A DNA stretch of 53,183 nt. Origin: a virus. Shown here in pieces: positions 7,471-14,603 of the stretch. The stretch lies in IMG/VR virus record IMGVR_UViG_3300020171_000036, positions 1 to 53,183 of that record, one strand, 5' to 3'. A model generated the notes under the pieces. It did not search any database and had not been told where the DNA came from. It worked only from the letters and a program-made list of their open reading frames with translations. The translations under genes were made by a program, and so were the position numbers. Every line of letters begins with the position of its first letter. The first letter of the stretch is position 1.

Positions 7471-7518
7471 GGGGGCGGGGTTAAAGATTTAATTGGAGGT
7501 AAGACATTGCCCGCCCCC
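7471..7518. promoter_or_regulatory. GC-rich inverted repeat in the divergent control region
   Basis: GGGGGCGGG (7471-7479) and CCCGCCCCC (7510-7518) form a perfect 9-bp inverted repeat around a 30-base AT-rich loop, in a genome otherwise poor in GC. It lies between the leftward operon and the rightward XRE gene. On the leftward transcript it ends 12 bases before the first start codon and its loop holds ACCTCC, which could pair with Shine-Dalgarno sequences. Operator or 5'-leader switch are both possible. Confidence 0.5.
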
Positions 7519-7643
7519 GATGATTTTATCACTTAGCATAGTTTATTTTTAATTGCAAGAACTTTTTTTCATCTGGCAATAAATATTTTCCTTGACTTTT
7601 ACTTTGGTTTATGATAGGCATTGTTGAAAGGAGATATAAACCA

Positions 7644-7838
7644 TTGAACACACTCGCAAAATATAAAAAGAAACATAGGCTTACACTAACACAAATGGCA
7701 AAGAAAGCAAAGGTAACACCGAGCACTTTGTTCAAACACATTAATAATCAGCGTGCTATTCATTCGAGTATTATTATAAAATACATAAAGGCTTTTGATA
7801 TTCCAGCGCATGAACTTTTAAAGATAAAAATGACTTAA
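7644..7838 (+). CDS. XRE-family helix-turn-helix regulator (Cro-like)
   Basis: About 65 residues from a TTG ten bases after AAAGGAG. An upstream ATG at 7611 is possible but would place this ribosome-binding site inside the gene. LTLTQMAKKAKVTPSTLFKH is a typical HTH_3 segment, followed by helices ending in ELLKIKMT. It is first in the rightward early operon and faces the leftward operon across the inverted repeat, so it probably controls early transcription. Confidence 0.75.
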   Translation: MNTLAKYKKKHRLTLTQMAKKAKVTPSTLFKHINNQRAIHSSIIIKYIKAFDIPAHELLKIKMT

Positions 7839-7902
7839 GATGATAGAAATTAAAATCAACGCACTGCGGGGCATACCACCTGGTATCAGAAAAAGGAGAA
7901 TA

Positions 7903-8127
7903 ATGAATAATCCATCAAAGCCTAAGCCACGCAGACCCATTAAAACAGATATTCTGGAAAAACTTCTCTGCGAGGGGAAACAACACTATTCAAAAGTAAT
8001 GGATCTGCTCAAGGTTTTTCCTGAAAGCATAGAATTGCTGGAAAAAGAAACTCAAATGGAAAATATCATTAATCAATTAAAAAAACAACTTCAGGTTAGA
8101 AATGAGAAGAATAAGAACAAATATTGA
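7903..8127 (+). CDS. small basic hypothetical protein
   Basis: 74 residues starting MNNPSKPKPRRPIKTDILEK. The ATG at 7903 is preferred because AAAGGAG lies five bases before it; the longer frame from 7840 has no ribosome-binding site. Basic N-terminus and coiled-coil C-terminus. The segment IKTDILEKLL may be a short DNA-binding motif. Confidence 0.6.
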   Translation: MNNPSKPKPRRPIKTDILEKLLCEGKQHYSKVMDLLKVFPESIELLEKETQMENIINQLKKQLQVRNEKNKNKY

Positions 8128-8134
8128 GGGCTAA

Positions 8135-8239
8135 ATGAAAAGCGGATGCGTTAAAGGTGGCGATCATGAGTGGGGCGTCGAGGGTACGCATCAAAACGAA
8201 TATTGTAAAAAATGCTTTGTTTCAAAACCGTACCACTGA
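8135..8239 (+). CDS. 34-residue possible zinc-finger peptide
   Basis: The peptide MKSGCVKGGDHEWGVEGTHQ continues to YCKKCF and ends in His. Cys5, His11, His19, Cys25, Cys28 and His34 could bind zinc. It follows the previous stop by eight bases. Short, so moderate confidence. Confidence 0.45.
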   Translation: MKSGCVKGGDHEWGVEGTHQNEYCKKCFVSKPYH

Positions 8240-8261
8240 ACTATAATGTTAGGTGACTAAA

Positions 8262-8486
8262 ATGGCAAAAAAAGGAATACAACGAGCATTGGACTTCGCA
8301 CGGCAAAAAGTTAATGAAACAATAAAAATGAATGCCCGAAGTTCATTGGCTTATGGTAATGGGGCAATGGCGGGAGAAGGTTATAATGGTGGATATTTAG
8401 CGGCACTAAATGATGTTGACCAAGCCATGAATGGATCGCCACCCTTACATAGCAGATTTTGGCCGAAGCCGAAGGATAAGCCATGA
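8262..8486 (+). CDS. small hypothetical protein
   Basis: 75 residues from ATG 8262, six bases after AGGTG; a GTG at 8253 is also in frame. Contains RALDFARQKVNETIK then a Gly-rich segment. The stop overlaps the next start (ATGA). No family is recognised. Confidence 0.55.
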   Translation: MAKKGIQRALDFARQKVNETIKMNARSSLAYGNGAMAGEGYNGGYLAALNDVDQAMNGSPPLHSRFWPKPKDKP

Positions 8487-8599
8487 CTGAAGAGCATAAA
8501 TTACATAAATTACATACACATCCACAACTTGAGAAAAAGCTTGGATTAAGTCCAGAATATGTAATTATAGATACGGAAACATTCCAATATTTAAAGTGA
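8483..8599 (+). CDS. 38-residue peptide
   Basis: The frame is ATGA-coupled to the previous gene. It encodes a His-rich N-terminus (HKLHKLHTHPQL) and ends YVIIDTETFQYLK. Unknown function. Confidence 0.45.
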   Translation: MTEEHKLHKLHTHPQLEKKLGLSPEYVIIDTETFQYLK

Positions 8600-8606
8600 G
8601 GGCGAA

Positions 8607-8762
8607 ATGATAGATAACTTTCGTGAAATTTACAATGAAGTTCTTAGCCGCTATGAAAGTTTGGAAAAACTTATTTTAAACTCCAAAGAAGTCAGGATGT
8701 TTGTTTATGAAATATGTGAACATTGTATAGAAGCAGAGTATAAGAAAACTAAAGAGAACTAA
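8607..8762 (+). CDS. 51-residue helical protein
   Basis: MIDNFREIYNEVLSRYESLE starts a helical protein that contains CEHC near its end. It begins seven bases after a stop, with GAGGG just upstream, and its own stop touches the next ATG. Unknown function. Confidence 0.5.
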   Translation: MIDNFREIYNEVLSRYESLEKLILNSKEVRMFVYEICEHCIEAEYKKTKEN

Positions 8763-8963
8763 ATGAAAATTATAACCAAAGACAAAAATATTCAATTCAT
8801 GCCAGAGCATGATAAAGATTGTTTCGATCTGGGATGTTTTGCGATACAAGTAGGGGAGATATTAAACATGACGTCTAACACAGACAAACCGATGCCCAAA
8901 ATCAATTTAATGGAAATAACGACAGATGAATTGTGGGCATTTATTGTGACTAAGGTTTTGTGA
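8763..8963 (+). CDS. small hypothetical protein
   Basis: 66 residues, start immediately after the previous stop. Cysteines at 20 and 25 and a C-terminal ITTDELWAFIVTKVL helix. No recognised family. Confidence 0.5.
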   Translation: MKIITKDKNIQFMPEHDKDCFDLGCFAIQVGEILNMTSNTDKPMPKINLMEITTDELWAFIVTKVL

Positions 8964-8973
8964 GGGGGATTAA

Positions 8974-9183
8974 ATGAGAACTTCAGAAGAATTAGACGAC
9001 ATTATAGACAAGGTGAAACGCAATGACATTGTGTGTGATAGCATAAACAGATGCAAAGGCTGGGAGCAGAGTTATGAGCAGATTATGGAAATGATAGAAG
9101 ACTCAGCGTATGAATATACAGGCTTGCCTTTTCGATTCTGCCCGTTCTGCGGAAGTAAGATAATCTGGAAGGATAAGCCATGA
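8974..9183 (+). CDS. small zinc-binding protein with C-terminal CPFCG
   Basis: 69 residues with GAGGGGG before the ATG. The C-terminal RFCPFCGSKIIWKDKP resembles half of a zinc ribbon; C21 and C27 may complete it. Such peptides are common in phage early regions and some (Lar-like) counter restriction. Confidence 0.6.
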   Translation: MRTSEELDDIIDKVKRNDIVCDSINRCKGWEQSYEQIMEMIEDSAYEYTGLPFRFCPFCGSKIIWKDKP

Positions 9184-9223
9184 CCAAGAACAGAAAGATA
9201 AAATTAAAGCATCAATCGACCTT

Positions 9224-9355
9224 GTGACTGATAGTTTAAACAATCTATACAGTCAAGAATATAAGTTAGAAAAAACAATCAAATTATTGTCAGTTTGGCT
9301 GTCTGTGGCAGGAGACTATTGCAAAGAAGTGGCGGAAGAATTAAAGAAACGCTGA
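9224..9355 (+). CDS. small helical protein with no clear start codon
   Basis: The frame reading SLNNLYSQEYKLEKTIKLLS to a TGA at 9353 looks like a real helical protein. Its protein-like sequence extends upstream (DQEQKDKIKASIDL) to about 9183, where the only ATG (9180) is one base out of frame. The GTG at 9224 is given as the start, but a one-base deletion after the ATG at 9180 is equally possible. Coupling to the previous gene (ATGA at 9180) fits the deletion reading. Confidence 0.45.
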   Translation: MTDSLNNLYSQEYKLEKTIKLLSVWLSVAGDYCKEVAEELKKR

Positions 9356-9394
9356 GGTGGCGATATATGAAGAGGAAAAACTCAAAGGTGAACT

Positions 9395-9529
9395 ATGATA
9401 TTAGCTAAATGCAAAGACTGCGGCAACCTTTTCTATGCTGCTGTAATGGGCGAGGTTGGTTGCCCGAAGTGCGGTACTAAGAATACTTGTGTAGCGATAT
9501 ATGAAGAACCCAAGAACGAAGGTAAATAA
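9395..9529 (+). CDS. 44-residue zinc-ribbon peptide
   Basis: The start MILAKCKDCGNLFYAAVMGE and a following CPKCG give a CxxC-CxxC ribbon, with a tail YEEPKNEGK. Its 3' end bases recur at 9801-9832, a sign of gene shuffling nearby. Confidence 0.6.
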   Translation: MILAKCKDCGNLFYAAVMGEVGCPKCGTKNTCVAIYEEPKNEGK

Positions 9530-9549
9530 TTTTATAGGTTGGGAGGTTT

Positions 9550-9804
9550 ATGGAATACGTTGAGGCAATCGGGAGAAACCCAGGGGAAGAATTACAGCAT
9601 TCTCATTTATATGCTGTTGACGAAACACACAATTATATTCCAATGTGTATTTATGGCTGGAATCGTAGCGATGGTAAACGATTATCAATTTTTCGTGGAC
9701 ATAGTGGAGCGAAGGGTCTTTGTAAGATATGCGAAAAACGAGCTAATGCAGGATTATCGCCAGTAAAATCTGAAAATGCACAGCATAAAACAAAATGGTT
9801 ATAA
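9550..9804 (+). CDS. small hypothetical protein with CxxC
   Basis: 84 residues. This frame has a GGGAGG ribbon of purines before its ATG and is chosen over the overlapping frame at 9539-9766. HSHLYAVDETHNYIPMCIYG and GLCKICEKRA suggest a compact zinc-binding fold. Unknown function. Confidence 0.55.
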   Translation: MEYVEAIGRNPGEELQHSHLYAVDETHNYIPMCIYGWNRSDGKRLSIFRGHSGAKGLCKICEKRANAGLSPVKSENAQHKTKWL

Positions 9805-9861
9805 TGAAGAACCCAAGAACGAAGCCAGATGATAACTCTTAACAGTTTAAAAGGAGGCTAT

Positions 9862-10014
9862 ATGAAATATAAAATTGGTGATCTGGTAGCAGATGAAGAT
9901 GGGAACTCTGGTATTGTATGTATTAAATGGGATGATGGCGATCTGTGCGAGCTTGAGAATGATGCAGCACACCCCAACCCGATTATTGTAGGGGAGTGGC
10001 CTCCTGAAAAGTGA
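9862..10014 (+). CDS. 50-residue beta-barrel-like protein
   Basis: A strong AAAGGAGG precedes ATG 9862, so this start is preferred over 9829. MKYKIGDLVADEDGNSGIVC and IKWDDGDL resemble small SH3/KOW-like barrels common in phages. Unknown function. Confidence 0.6.
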   Translation: MKYKIGDLVADEDGNSGIVCIKWDDGDLCELENDAAHPNPIIVGEWPPEK

Positions 10015-10017
10015 TTT

Positions 10018-10188
10018 ATGAAAAAAATAGACATTATTACAAACTGTTTAGAATGTTCATGGTTTGTTGTGACTAAGAATTTCTGTGGACTCTCGCAGAG
10101 AACAATCATTTTAGACGGCGGTGGGTTTCCTAATTGGTGTCCATTGCCAGATGCGACTAACCCAGCAGAAGAACCTGAAGCCAGATAA
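10018..10188 (+). CDS. small zinc-knuckle protein, 'FPxWCPL' type
   Basis: 56 residues with CLEC near the N-terminus, Cys23, and FPNWCPLPD, the same architecture as the leftward gene at 4852-5037. Starts three bases after the previous stop. The tail EEPEAR resembles other tails in this cluster. Confidence 0.6.
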   Translation: MKKIDIITNCLECSWFVVTKNFCGLSQRTIILDGGGFPNWCPLPDATNPAEEPEAR

Positions 10189-10194
10189 TAAATC

Positions 10195-10223
10195 TTGACA
10201 TAAGTTTATAAGTAGGATAGGGT
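10195..10223 (+). promoter_or_regulatory. putative sigma70 promoter
   Basis: A consensus -35 box TTGACA (10195-10200), a 17-base spacer and TAGGGT (10218-10223) as a partial -10 box. It would drive the pseudoknot element and the methyltransferase/replication genes downstream. Confidence 0.5.
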
Positions 10224-10243
10224 AGTGGAAAGGATAAAATTCT

Positions 10244-10367
10244 ATGAGAAGAAGTCTCGGCTCTCAAATAATCACATTTAAAAATAGAAATGGCGTTTTG
10301 ACAATCAGACAGCGCAATGCTGTTTGTGAAGACCGAGACCTTCAGTCAAAGCGCCTTTTGTGTTTTT
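10244..10367 (+). ncRNA. putative pseudoknot RNA or leader attenuator
   Basis: GTCTCGG (10254-10260) can pair with CCGAGAC (10333-10339). GGCGTTTTGAC (10292-10302) can pair with GTCAAAGCGCC (10345-10355), 11 bp with one G-U. The stems cross, giving an H-type pseudoknot around an inner hairpin (10309-10323), and the second stem is followed by T-runs (10356-10367) like a terminator. It may regulate the methyltransferase gene at 10403 or be a short separate RNA. A 41-codon frame (10244-10369) overlaps it and looks less protein-like. Confidence 0.45.
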
Positions 10368-10402
10368 AAGCGAGGTTGATATTATGATTGAAAGGAATGT
10401 TT

Positions 10403-11386
10403 ATGGAATTAATTAAATGGAATAAAGCAAAGCAAGCTATTATTGAAGCTAAAACGATTGATGAGATAAAAGACATACGAGATAAGGCACAAGCTATGAA
10501 AGCCTATGCAAAGCAAATAGGTGAATCGCTTGAAGTACAGAACGATATTGCCGAAATTAAGATTAGGGCAGAGCGTAGAGCTGGTGAGATATTACAAGAA
10601 ACCGAAAAAGCAAAAGGTTCTGATTATGCTGGAAGATTAGATTTAGATGGTAACAGAGTGTTACCGTCTAACCCACCACCCACACTTGAAGAAATAGGTA
10701 TTACTAAAATTCAATCTTCACGTTGGCAAGCAACTGCAAGTTTGCCAGAAGATGTTTTTGAAAAACATATTGTTGAAACTAAAGGCGGTGGAAAAGAGCT
10801 TACAAGTTCAGGTGTTTTAAAAATAGCTTTAAAAGAAAAAAAGGCTCAAGAAAAAGAGGAATTAAAAGAAAATCCAATACAATTACCAGCCAACAAATAC
10901 AATGTTTTATTGTGTGATCCGCCCTGGGAATATAGAAATACTGGTTTTGAAATGAGTGCCGAAGGCCAATATTCAACTATGAGTATTGAAGAATTGCAAA
11001 CATTAAAAATTGAAGATTTGGCTTATGAAAATTCTATTATGTTTATGTGGGCTACAAATCCACTTTTAAAAGAAGCTATTGAGCTTTTGGAGTATTGGGG
11101 TTTTAATTATAAAACTAATTTTGTTTGGATTAAAACACGTCATACTGCTGGCTTCTATGTTTATGGCCAACATGAATTATTGTTAATAGGTGTTCGTGGA
11201 AGCATGTTGCCAATGGGAGAAAAATATAAAAGTATAATTCAAGGAGAAAATATAAAACATAGCAAAAAACCAGACATTGTGTATGAAATAATTGAAACTA
11301 TGTATCCACAAGCAAAATATTTAGAATTATTTCATCGTGGCATTAAGAGGAAAAATTGGGAGGGATGGGGTTTTGAGAGCGAATAA
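10403..11386 (+). CDS. MT-A70 family adenine-N6 DNA methyltransferase
   Basis: From ATG 10403 (AAAGGA upstream) the protein has 327 residues. The N-terminal part (1-150) is a helical, basic region typical of phage MT-A70 proteins (MELIKWNKAKQAIIEAKTID; AEIKIRAERRAGEIL). The catalytic domain follows with LLCDPPWEY (DPPW at 172-175), MFMWATNPLL and a C-terminal ELFHRG. It transfers a methyl group from AdoMet to adenine N6, probably to hide phage DNA from restriction or to mark replication. The next gene encodes a possible nuclease partner. Confidence 0.88.
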   Translation: MELIKWNKAKQAIIEAKTIDEIKDIRDKAQAMKAYAKQIGESLEVQNDIAEIKIRAERRAGEILQETEKAKGSDYAGRLDLDGNRVLPSNPPPTLEEIGITKIQSSRWQATASLPEDVFEKHIVETKGGGKELTSSGVLKIALKEKKAQEKEELKENPIQLPANKYNVLLCDPPWEYRNTGFEMSAEGQYSTMSIEELQTLKIEDLAYENSIMFMWATNPLLKEAIELLEYWGFNYKTNFVWIKTRHTAGFYVYGQHELLLIGVRGSMLPMGEKYKSIIQGENIKHSKKPDIVYEIIETMYPQAKYLELFHRGIKRKNWEGWGFESE

Positions 11387-11894
11387 AAATTATAATGGTA
11401 GTTTAATGGAAGCTGGTAAAATAGCAGAGGAAATTGTCTTTAAATGGCTTAAAGAAAATCCTTATGGAAAAGAAGTTATAGATACCAGAGAATTTAGATT
11501 TTCACAAAGACTTGATGTTGATTGTGGTATAGAAGATATGCACGGCAGGATTGTTTTAGGAGAAATTAAATCTGATAAGTGGCTTGGTAAATCACAAAAC
11601 ATTCTTTTTGAAACCAACAGAATTAATCATTTTGTACCGCCATATTTTTATTTAGGTTGGGGATGGCGATCCCCAGCGGAGCGTCTTTATTATTATTCTC
11701 CACATCTAAATGCAATATATGTTTTTAAATTTACTGAATTAAGAAAACAAATAGGGATTATTATTAGCCAAACATCTCCAGAAATACTTCACGGTTGGAT
11801 AAAAATAGTTACAACCGATAAGCAAAAAACTACTTTTAATTTTGTTATTCCAGAAGAGTTATTAATAAACTGTTTTAAAATATACAAATTATAG
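11373..11894 (+). CDS. PD-(D/E)XK-like nuclease, possible restriction partner
   Basis: The TTG at 11373 follows GGGAGG by nine bases and overlaps the methyltransferase end. ATG 11406 is an alternative. About 173 residues. LDVDCGIEDMHGRIVLGEIK gives Asp48/Asp50 and Glu64-x-Lys66, the D...ExK signature of PD-(D/E)XK nucleases, after an N-terminal helix with a conserved-looking Glu. Tight overlap with the MT-A70 gene suggests a modification/nuclease pair, but a repair or recombination nuclease is equally possible. Confidence 0.5.
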   Translation: MRANKNYNGSLMEAGKIAEEIVFKWLKENPYGKEVIDTREFRFSQRLDVDCGIEDMHGRIVLGEIKSDKWLGKSQNILFETNRINHFVPPYFYLGWGWRSPAERLYYYSPHLNAIYVFKFTELRKQIGIIISQTSPEILHGWIKIVTTDKQKTTFNFVIPEELLINCFKIYKL

Positions 11895-11905
11895 AGTGTT
11901 AAATT

Positions 11906-12637
11906 ATGGCTAAAGGACGCATGTTACAGAATCGTATTTCTAAGAGCCAAAAGTTAGCCAGTCTTTCTAATGACACAGTTCGCCTTCTTTATACCTGGCT
12001 ACTTTCACACCTCGACATTAACGGCAATTTTTATGCTGATCCTGTAATGGTTAACAATTTGGTTTTCACTCGGCTTGGACATTCTGTTAAAACAATTTCC
12101 AACTCACTTGATGAAATGGCAGAAAAAGGATTGATTGTAAGGTATAAGATTAATGGTGAGGTTTACCTTAACTACCCTGATTTTAACGAAAAACAACCTG
12201 CCTTAAACCCTGCGAGAGAAACAACTCCTGAAATTCCTAATATAACTCAAGAGTCAATCTTACATGACGCAAGCGTTACTCCTGCACAAATTAAGATAAG
12301 TAAAGATAATATATATAACGTCAAAAACAGCGTCAAAAAAAAAGAGCATGACGCAAACCTTGAACAGAGTTTTACAGAATTTTGGAATGCCTACCCCAGA
12401 AAGGTAAATAAAAAAGAAGCTAAGCAAAAATGGTTTAAAGCTAAATTACCTAACCTTTCCATTATTTTAAAAGCTCTTGCAATACAAAAACAATCCGAGT
12501 CATGGCAAAAAGACGGTGGTAAATATATACCACATCCAACCACATGGTTGAATCAAGAACGTTGGAACGATGAAATAACTATTGAGAGAATAGAACCAAA
12601 CGGATATCAGCCACCATTGGAGGAAATCTTAGCATAA
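11906..12637 (+). CDS. replication initiation / helicase-loader protein
   Basis: 243 residues. The N-terminal 95 residues form a winged-helix (LASLSNDTVRLLYTWLLSHL; KTISNSLDEMAEKGLIVRYK), followed by a polar linker. The C-terminal domain FWNAYPRKVNKKEAKQKW, then YIPHPTTWLNQERW, is typical of phage replisome organisers of the O/DnaT/DnaD group. It overlaps the DnaB helicase gene (TAATGG), as initiator-helicase pairs usually do. It probably binds the phage origin and loads the helicase. Confidence 0.8.
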   Translation: MAKGRMLQNRISKSQKLASLSNDTVRLLYTWLLSHLDINGNFYADPVMVNNLVFTRLGHSVKTISNSLDEMAEKGLIVRYKINGEVYLNYPDFNEKQPALNPARETTPEIPNITQESILHDASVTPAQIKISKDNIYNVKNSVKKKEHDANLEQSFTEFWNAYPRKVNKKEAKQKWFKAKLPNLSIILKALAIQKQSESWQKDGGKYIPHPTTWLNQERWNDEITIERIEPNGYQPPLEEILA

Positions 12638-13995
12638 TGGATGAATTATACAAAGTTCCTCCGCAGAACCTACCCTATGAAGAAAGTATTATCGCTGGAT
12701 GTTTGTTGTTTCCCGATGTTTGCGAAGAAACCTTAGACATTCTAACACCAGAAGACTTTTATAAAACAGCTCATCAAAAAATATACAAAGCCATTCTCGA
12801 TTTAAAATTCAAAAAAGAACCTGTTGATTTATTAACTGTTTCTGAAAAATTAAAATCACTTAAAACGCTTGAGGATTGTGGGGGAGCTTATTATTTAACT
12901 AAATTAACAGATGAATGCCCAGTCCCAACACATACTGGGCATACCATTCAAAAAATAAGAGAATGCGCTGTTTTAAGAAAAACCATTGAGATTTGCAGTA
13001 ACACAATTCAAAATTGTTTTAATCTTGAGGATGAACCAGAGAAGGTTATAGACCAATTCCAAACTGATGCTTTAAAAATAGATATAAAAGTTAAAACTGA
13101 GAGTTATATAAGTTTAAAGCAACTTATTATGGAAGGCGAGGATCGGCACGAGCTTATTTATAATAATAAATCAAACATAACTGGTATGCCTGCCGGATTT
13201 AAAGATATTGATGCTGTTACTTGTGGCTTTCAAAAGGGTGATTTAATTATAATAGCTGCGCGGCCATCCATGGGAAAAAGTGCTTTGATGCGGGCAATGA
13301 GCATTAATATGGCTAAAGCGGGTTTTTGTAATTTAATAATTTCCTTGGAAATGTCGAAAGAACAGCTTTGCGATACTATTATTTCAAGCGAAAGCGGAAT
13401 AAATTCAGTTAAATTTAGAAATGGATTTTTTTCAAAAGAAGATTGGATAATTAAAACAGAAGCATCAAGCCGATTGTATGAACTAAATAGTTTTCTTATA
13501 GATAAAGATTGTTTTAGGTTGTTAGATATTTGCCGGATAGCCAGAAGGTTAAAAAAGAAAGAAGATATAGGGGCTGTTTTTATTGATTATTTACAATTAA
13601 TTGAAGGGGATCAGTCAAAGAAAAAGAATTATGAAATTGGCGAAATATCCAGACGATTGAAAATATTAGCAAAAGAGCTTGAAATACCAATAATTTTATT
13701 AAGCCAGTTAAATCGTAAATGCGAAGAAAGAACTGACAAAAGACCACTACTTGCAGATTTGAGGGATTCGGGTTCGATAGAGCAAGATGCCGATATTATA
13801 ATGTTTATATATAGGCATGAAGAATATTTAAGAAAAAAATACCATGAAGACGGCTCAAAAACAGATGAAATGGAAAAATGGGAGGGTAGGGCGGAGCTGA
13901 ATATAGCTAAGCAGAGGATGGGGCCAACACGTCGAGTGAATCTGACGTGGTTAAAAAAGATTGTAACATTTAAGGATGCAACACATGACACATGA
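12637..13995 (+). CDS. dnaB: DnaB-like replicative DNA helicase
   Basis: 452 residues, near the normal DnaB length. The N-terminal helical domain (NLPYEESIIAGCLLFPD) is followed by the RecA-like ATPase: Walker A AARPSMGKSA (about 208-217), Walker B GAVFIDYLQLI (about 310-320), then LSQLNRKCEER and LADLRDSGSIEQDADIIMFI. It unwinds DNA ahead of the fork as a hexamer. Lies directly after the putative loader and overlaps the HNH gene at its end. Confidence 0.95.
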   Translation: MDELYKVPPQNLPYEESIIAGCLLFPDVCEETLDILTPEDFYKTAHQKIYKAILDLKFKKEPVDLLTVSEKLKSLKTLEDCGGAYYLTKLTDECPVPTHTGHTIQKIRECAVLRKTIEICSNTIQNCFNLEDEPEKVIDQFQTDALKIDIKVKTESYISLKQLIMEGEDRHELIYNNKSNITGMPAGFKDIDAVTCGFQKGDLIIIAARPSMGKSALMRAMSINMAKAGFCNLIISLEMSKEQLCDTIISSESGINSVKFRNGFFSKEDWIIKTEASSRLYELNSFLIDKDCFRLLDICRIARRLKKKEDIGAVFIDYLQLIEGDQSKKKNYEIGEISRRLKILAKELEIPIILLSQLNRKCEERTDKRPLLADLRDSGSIEQDADIIMFIYRHEEYLRKKYHEDGSKTDEMEKWEGRAELNIAKQRMGPTRRVNLTWLKKIVTFKDATHDT

Positions 13996-14341
13996 AAAGC
14001 CCATAAGAGAAACAGATAAAGACTATCTTGCATACATAAAATCTCAGCCATGCTTGGTATTGAATAGCGAATGTATCGGGGATATAGTAGCACATCATAC
14101 ACTTAGTCGTGGGTCAGGTGGATCTGATTATGGGGCGGTTTGTTTGTGTATGAACCACCACAATAACGTGCATTCTCTGGGCAAAAAAACCTTTCAAGAA
14201 CTATATAATATTAATTTTAATAAGGAAATCATACGGTTATTAGTTGGCTATATAAAAAAGATAAAGTGCAATAAAGCAAATAAAACGAGAAAAGCCATAG
14301 AAAAAGCCCGGTCCGATTCTGAAAGCTGGTCCCGGATATAA
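13985..14341 (+). CDS. HNH-type nuclease of the recombination class
   Basis: About 118 residues from ATG 13985 (ATG 13976 is also possible). YLAYIKSQPCLV, VAHHTLSRGSGGSDYGAVCL and CMNHHNNVHSLG match the compact phage HNH proteins related to Ref/YbcO/DUF968, which act in recombination or Holliday-junction processing. The basic C-terminus would bind DNA. Adjacent replication genes support that role. A homing nuclease is less likely. Confidence 0.7.
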   Translation: MTHEKPIRETDKDYLAYIKSQPCLVLNSECIGDIVAHHTLSRGSGGSDYGAVCLCMNHHNNVHSLGKKTFQELYNINFNKEIIRLLVGYIKKIKCNKANKTRKAIEKARSDSESWSRI

Positions 14342-14367
14342 ACTGGAATAAGAAATGATTAAGCCAT
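14341..14367 (+). repeat. dispersed junction repeat copy
   Basis: Begins at the stop of the HNH gene. The repeat carries ATG ATT AAG CCA like the methyltransferase start at 14586, but then reads TAG, so it is a dead copy of that start. Confidence 0.8.
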
Positions 14368-14405
14368 AGGAGTTGAGGAGAAACAGTCGTCCTAAAAAAT
14401 CGGAC

Positions 14406-14420
14406 AACTGGAATAAGAAA
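14406..14420 (+). repeat. dispersed junction repeat, half copy
   Basis: AACTGGAATAAGAAA only, placed seven bases before the tRNA-like gene. Confidence 0.65.
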
Positions 14421-14426
14421 TAATAT

Positions 14427-14567
14427 GGAGGAGTGGCGGAATTGGCAAGAAGTTATTTTGATAAATATGCTTGTCATTGATAGACGTATCGGAATTTAAA
14501 GCTGAAGCAGCCCTCGACTTATAATCGAGTTTTCCTAAAGATGCAGGTTTGAATCCAGCCTCCTCCA
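14427..14567 (+). tRNA. tRNA-Ile(UAU)-like gene with an expanded D-loop
   Basis: Acceptor GGAGGAG (14427-14433) pairs perfectly with CTCCTCC (14560-14566). The T-arm has GGTTTGAATCC with one stem mismatch. The anticodon stem CTCGA/TCGAG (14513-14517, 14525-14529) closes a canonical seven-base loop with anticodon TAT at 14520-14522, which reads AUA. D-stem GCGG (14436-14439) can pair with CAGC (14508-14511) with one mismatch, but the loop between is 68 bases rather than about 10. The 3' end is AACC, so CCA is not exactly encoded. It may be a functional oddity or a tRNA broken by insertion. Confidence 0.6.
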
Positions 14568-14571
14568 ACCA

Positions 14572-14603
14572 AATTGGAATAAGAAATGATTAAGCCATAC
14601 TAT
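14572..14603 (+). repeat. dispersed junction repeat containing a methyltransferase start
   Basis: The full-length copy: 32 bases identical to the minus strand of 4291-4322. Its ATG at 14586 is the start of the methyltransferase reading frame. Confidence 0.85.

Noticed and set aside
10244-10369. 41-codon frame over the pseudoknot
   Set aside because: It has a weak AAAGGA site, but the 11-bp crossing stem plus T-runs explains the sequence better. Kept as the main alternative, not annotated.
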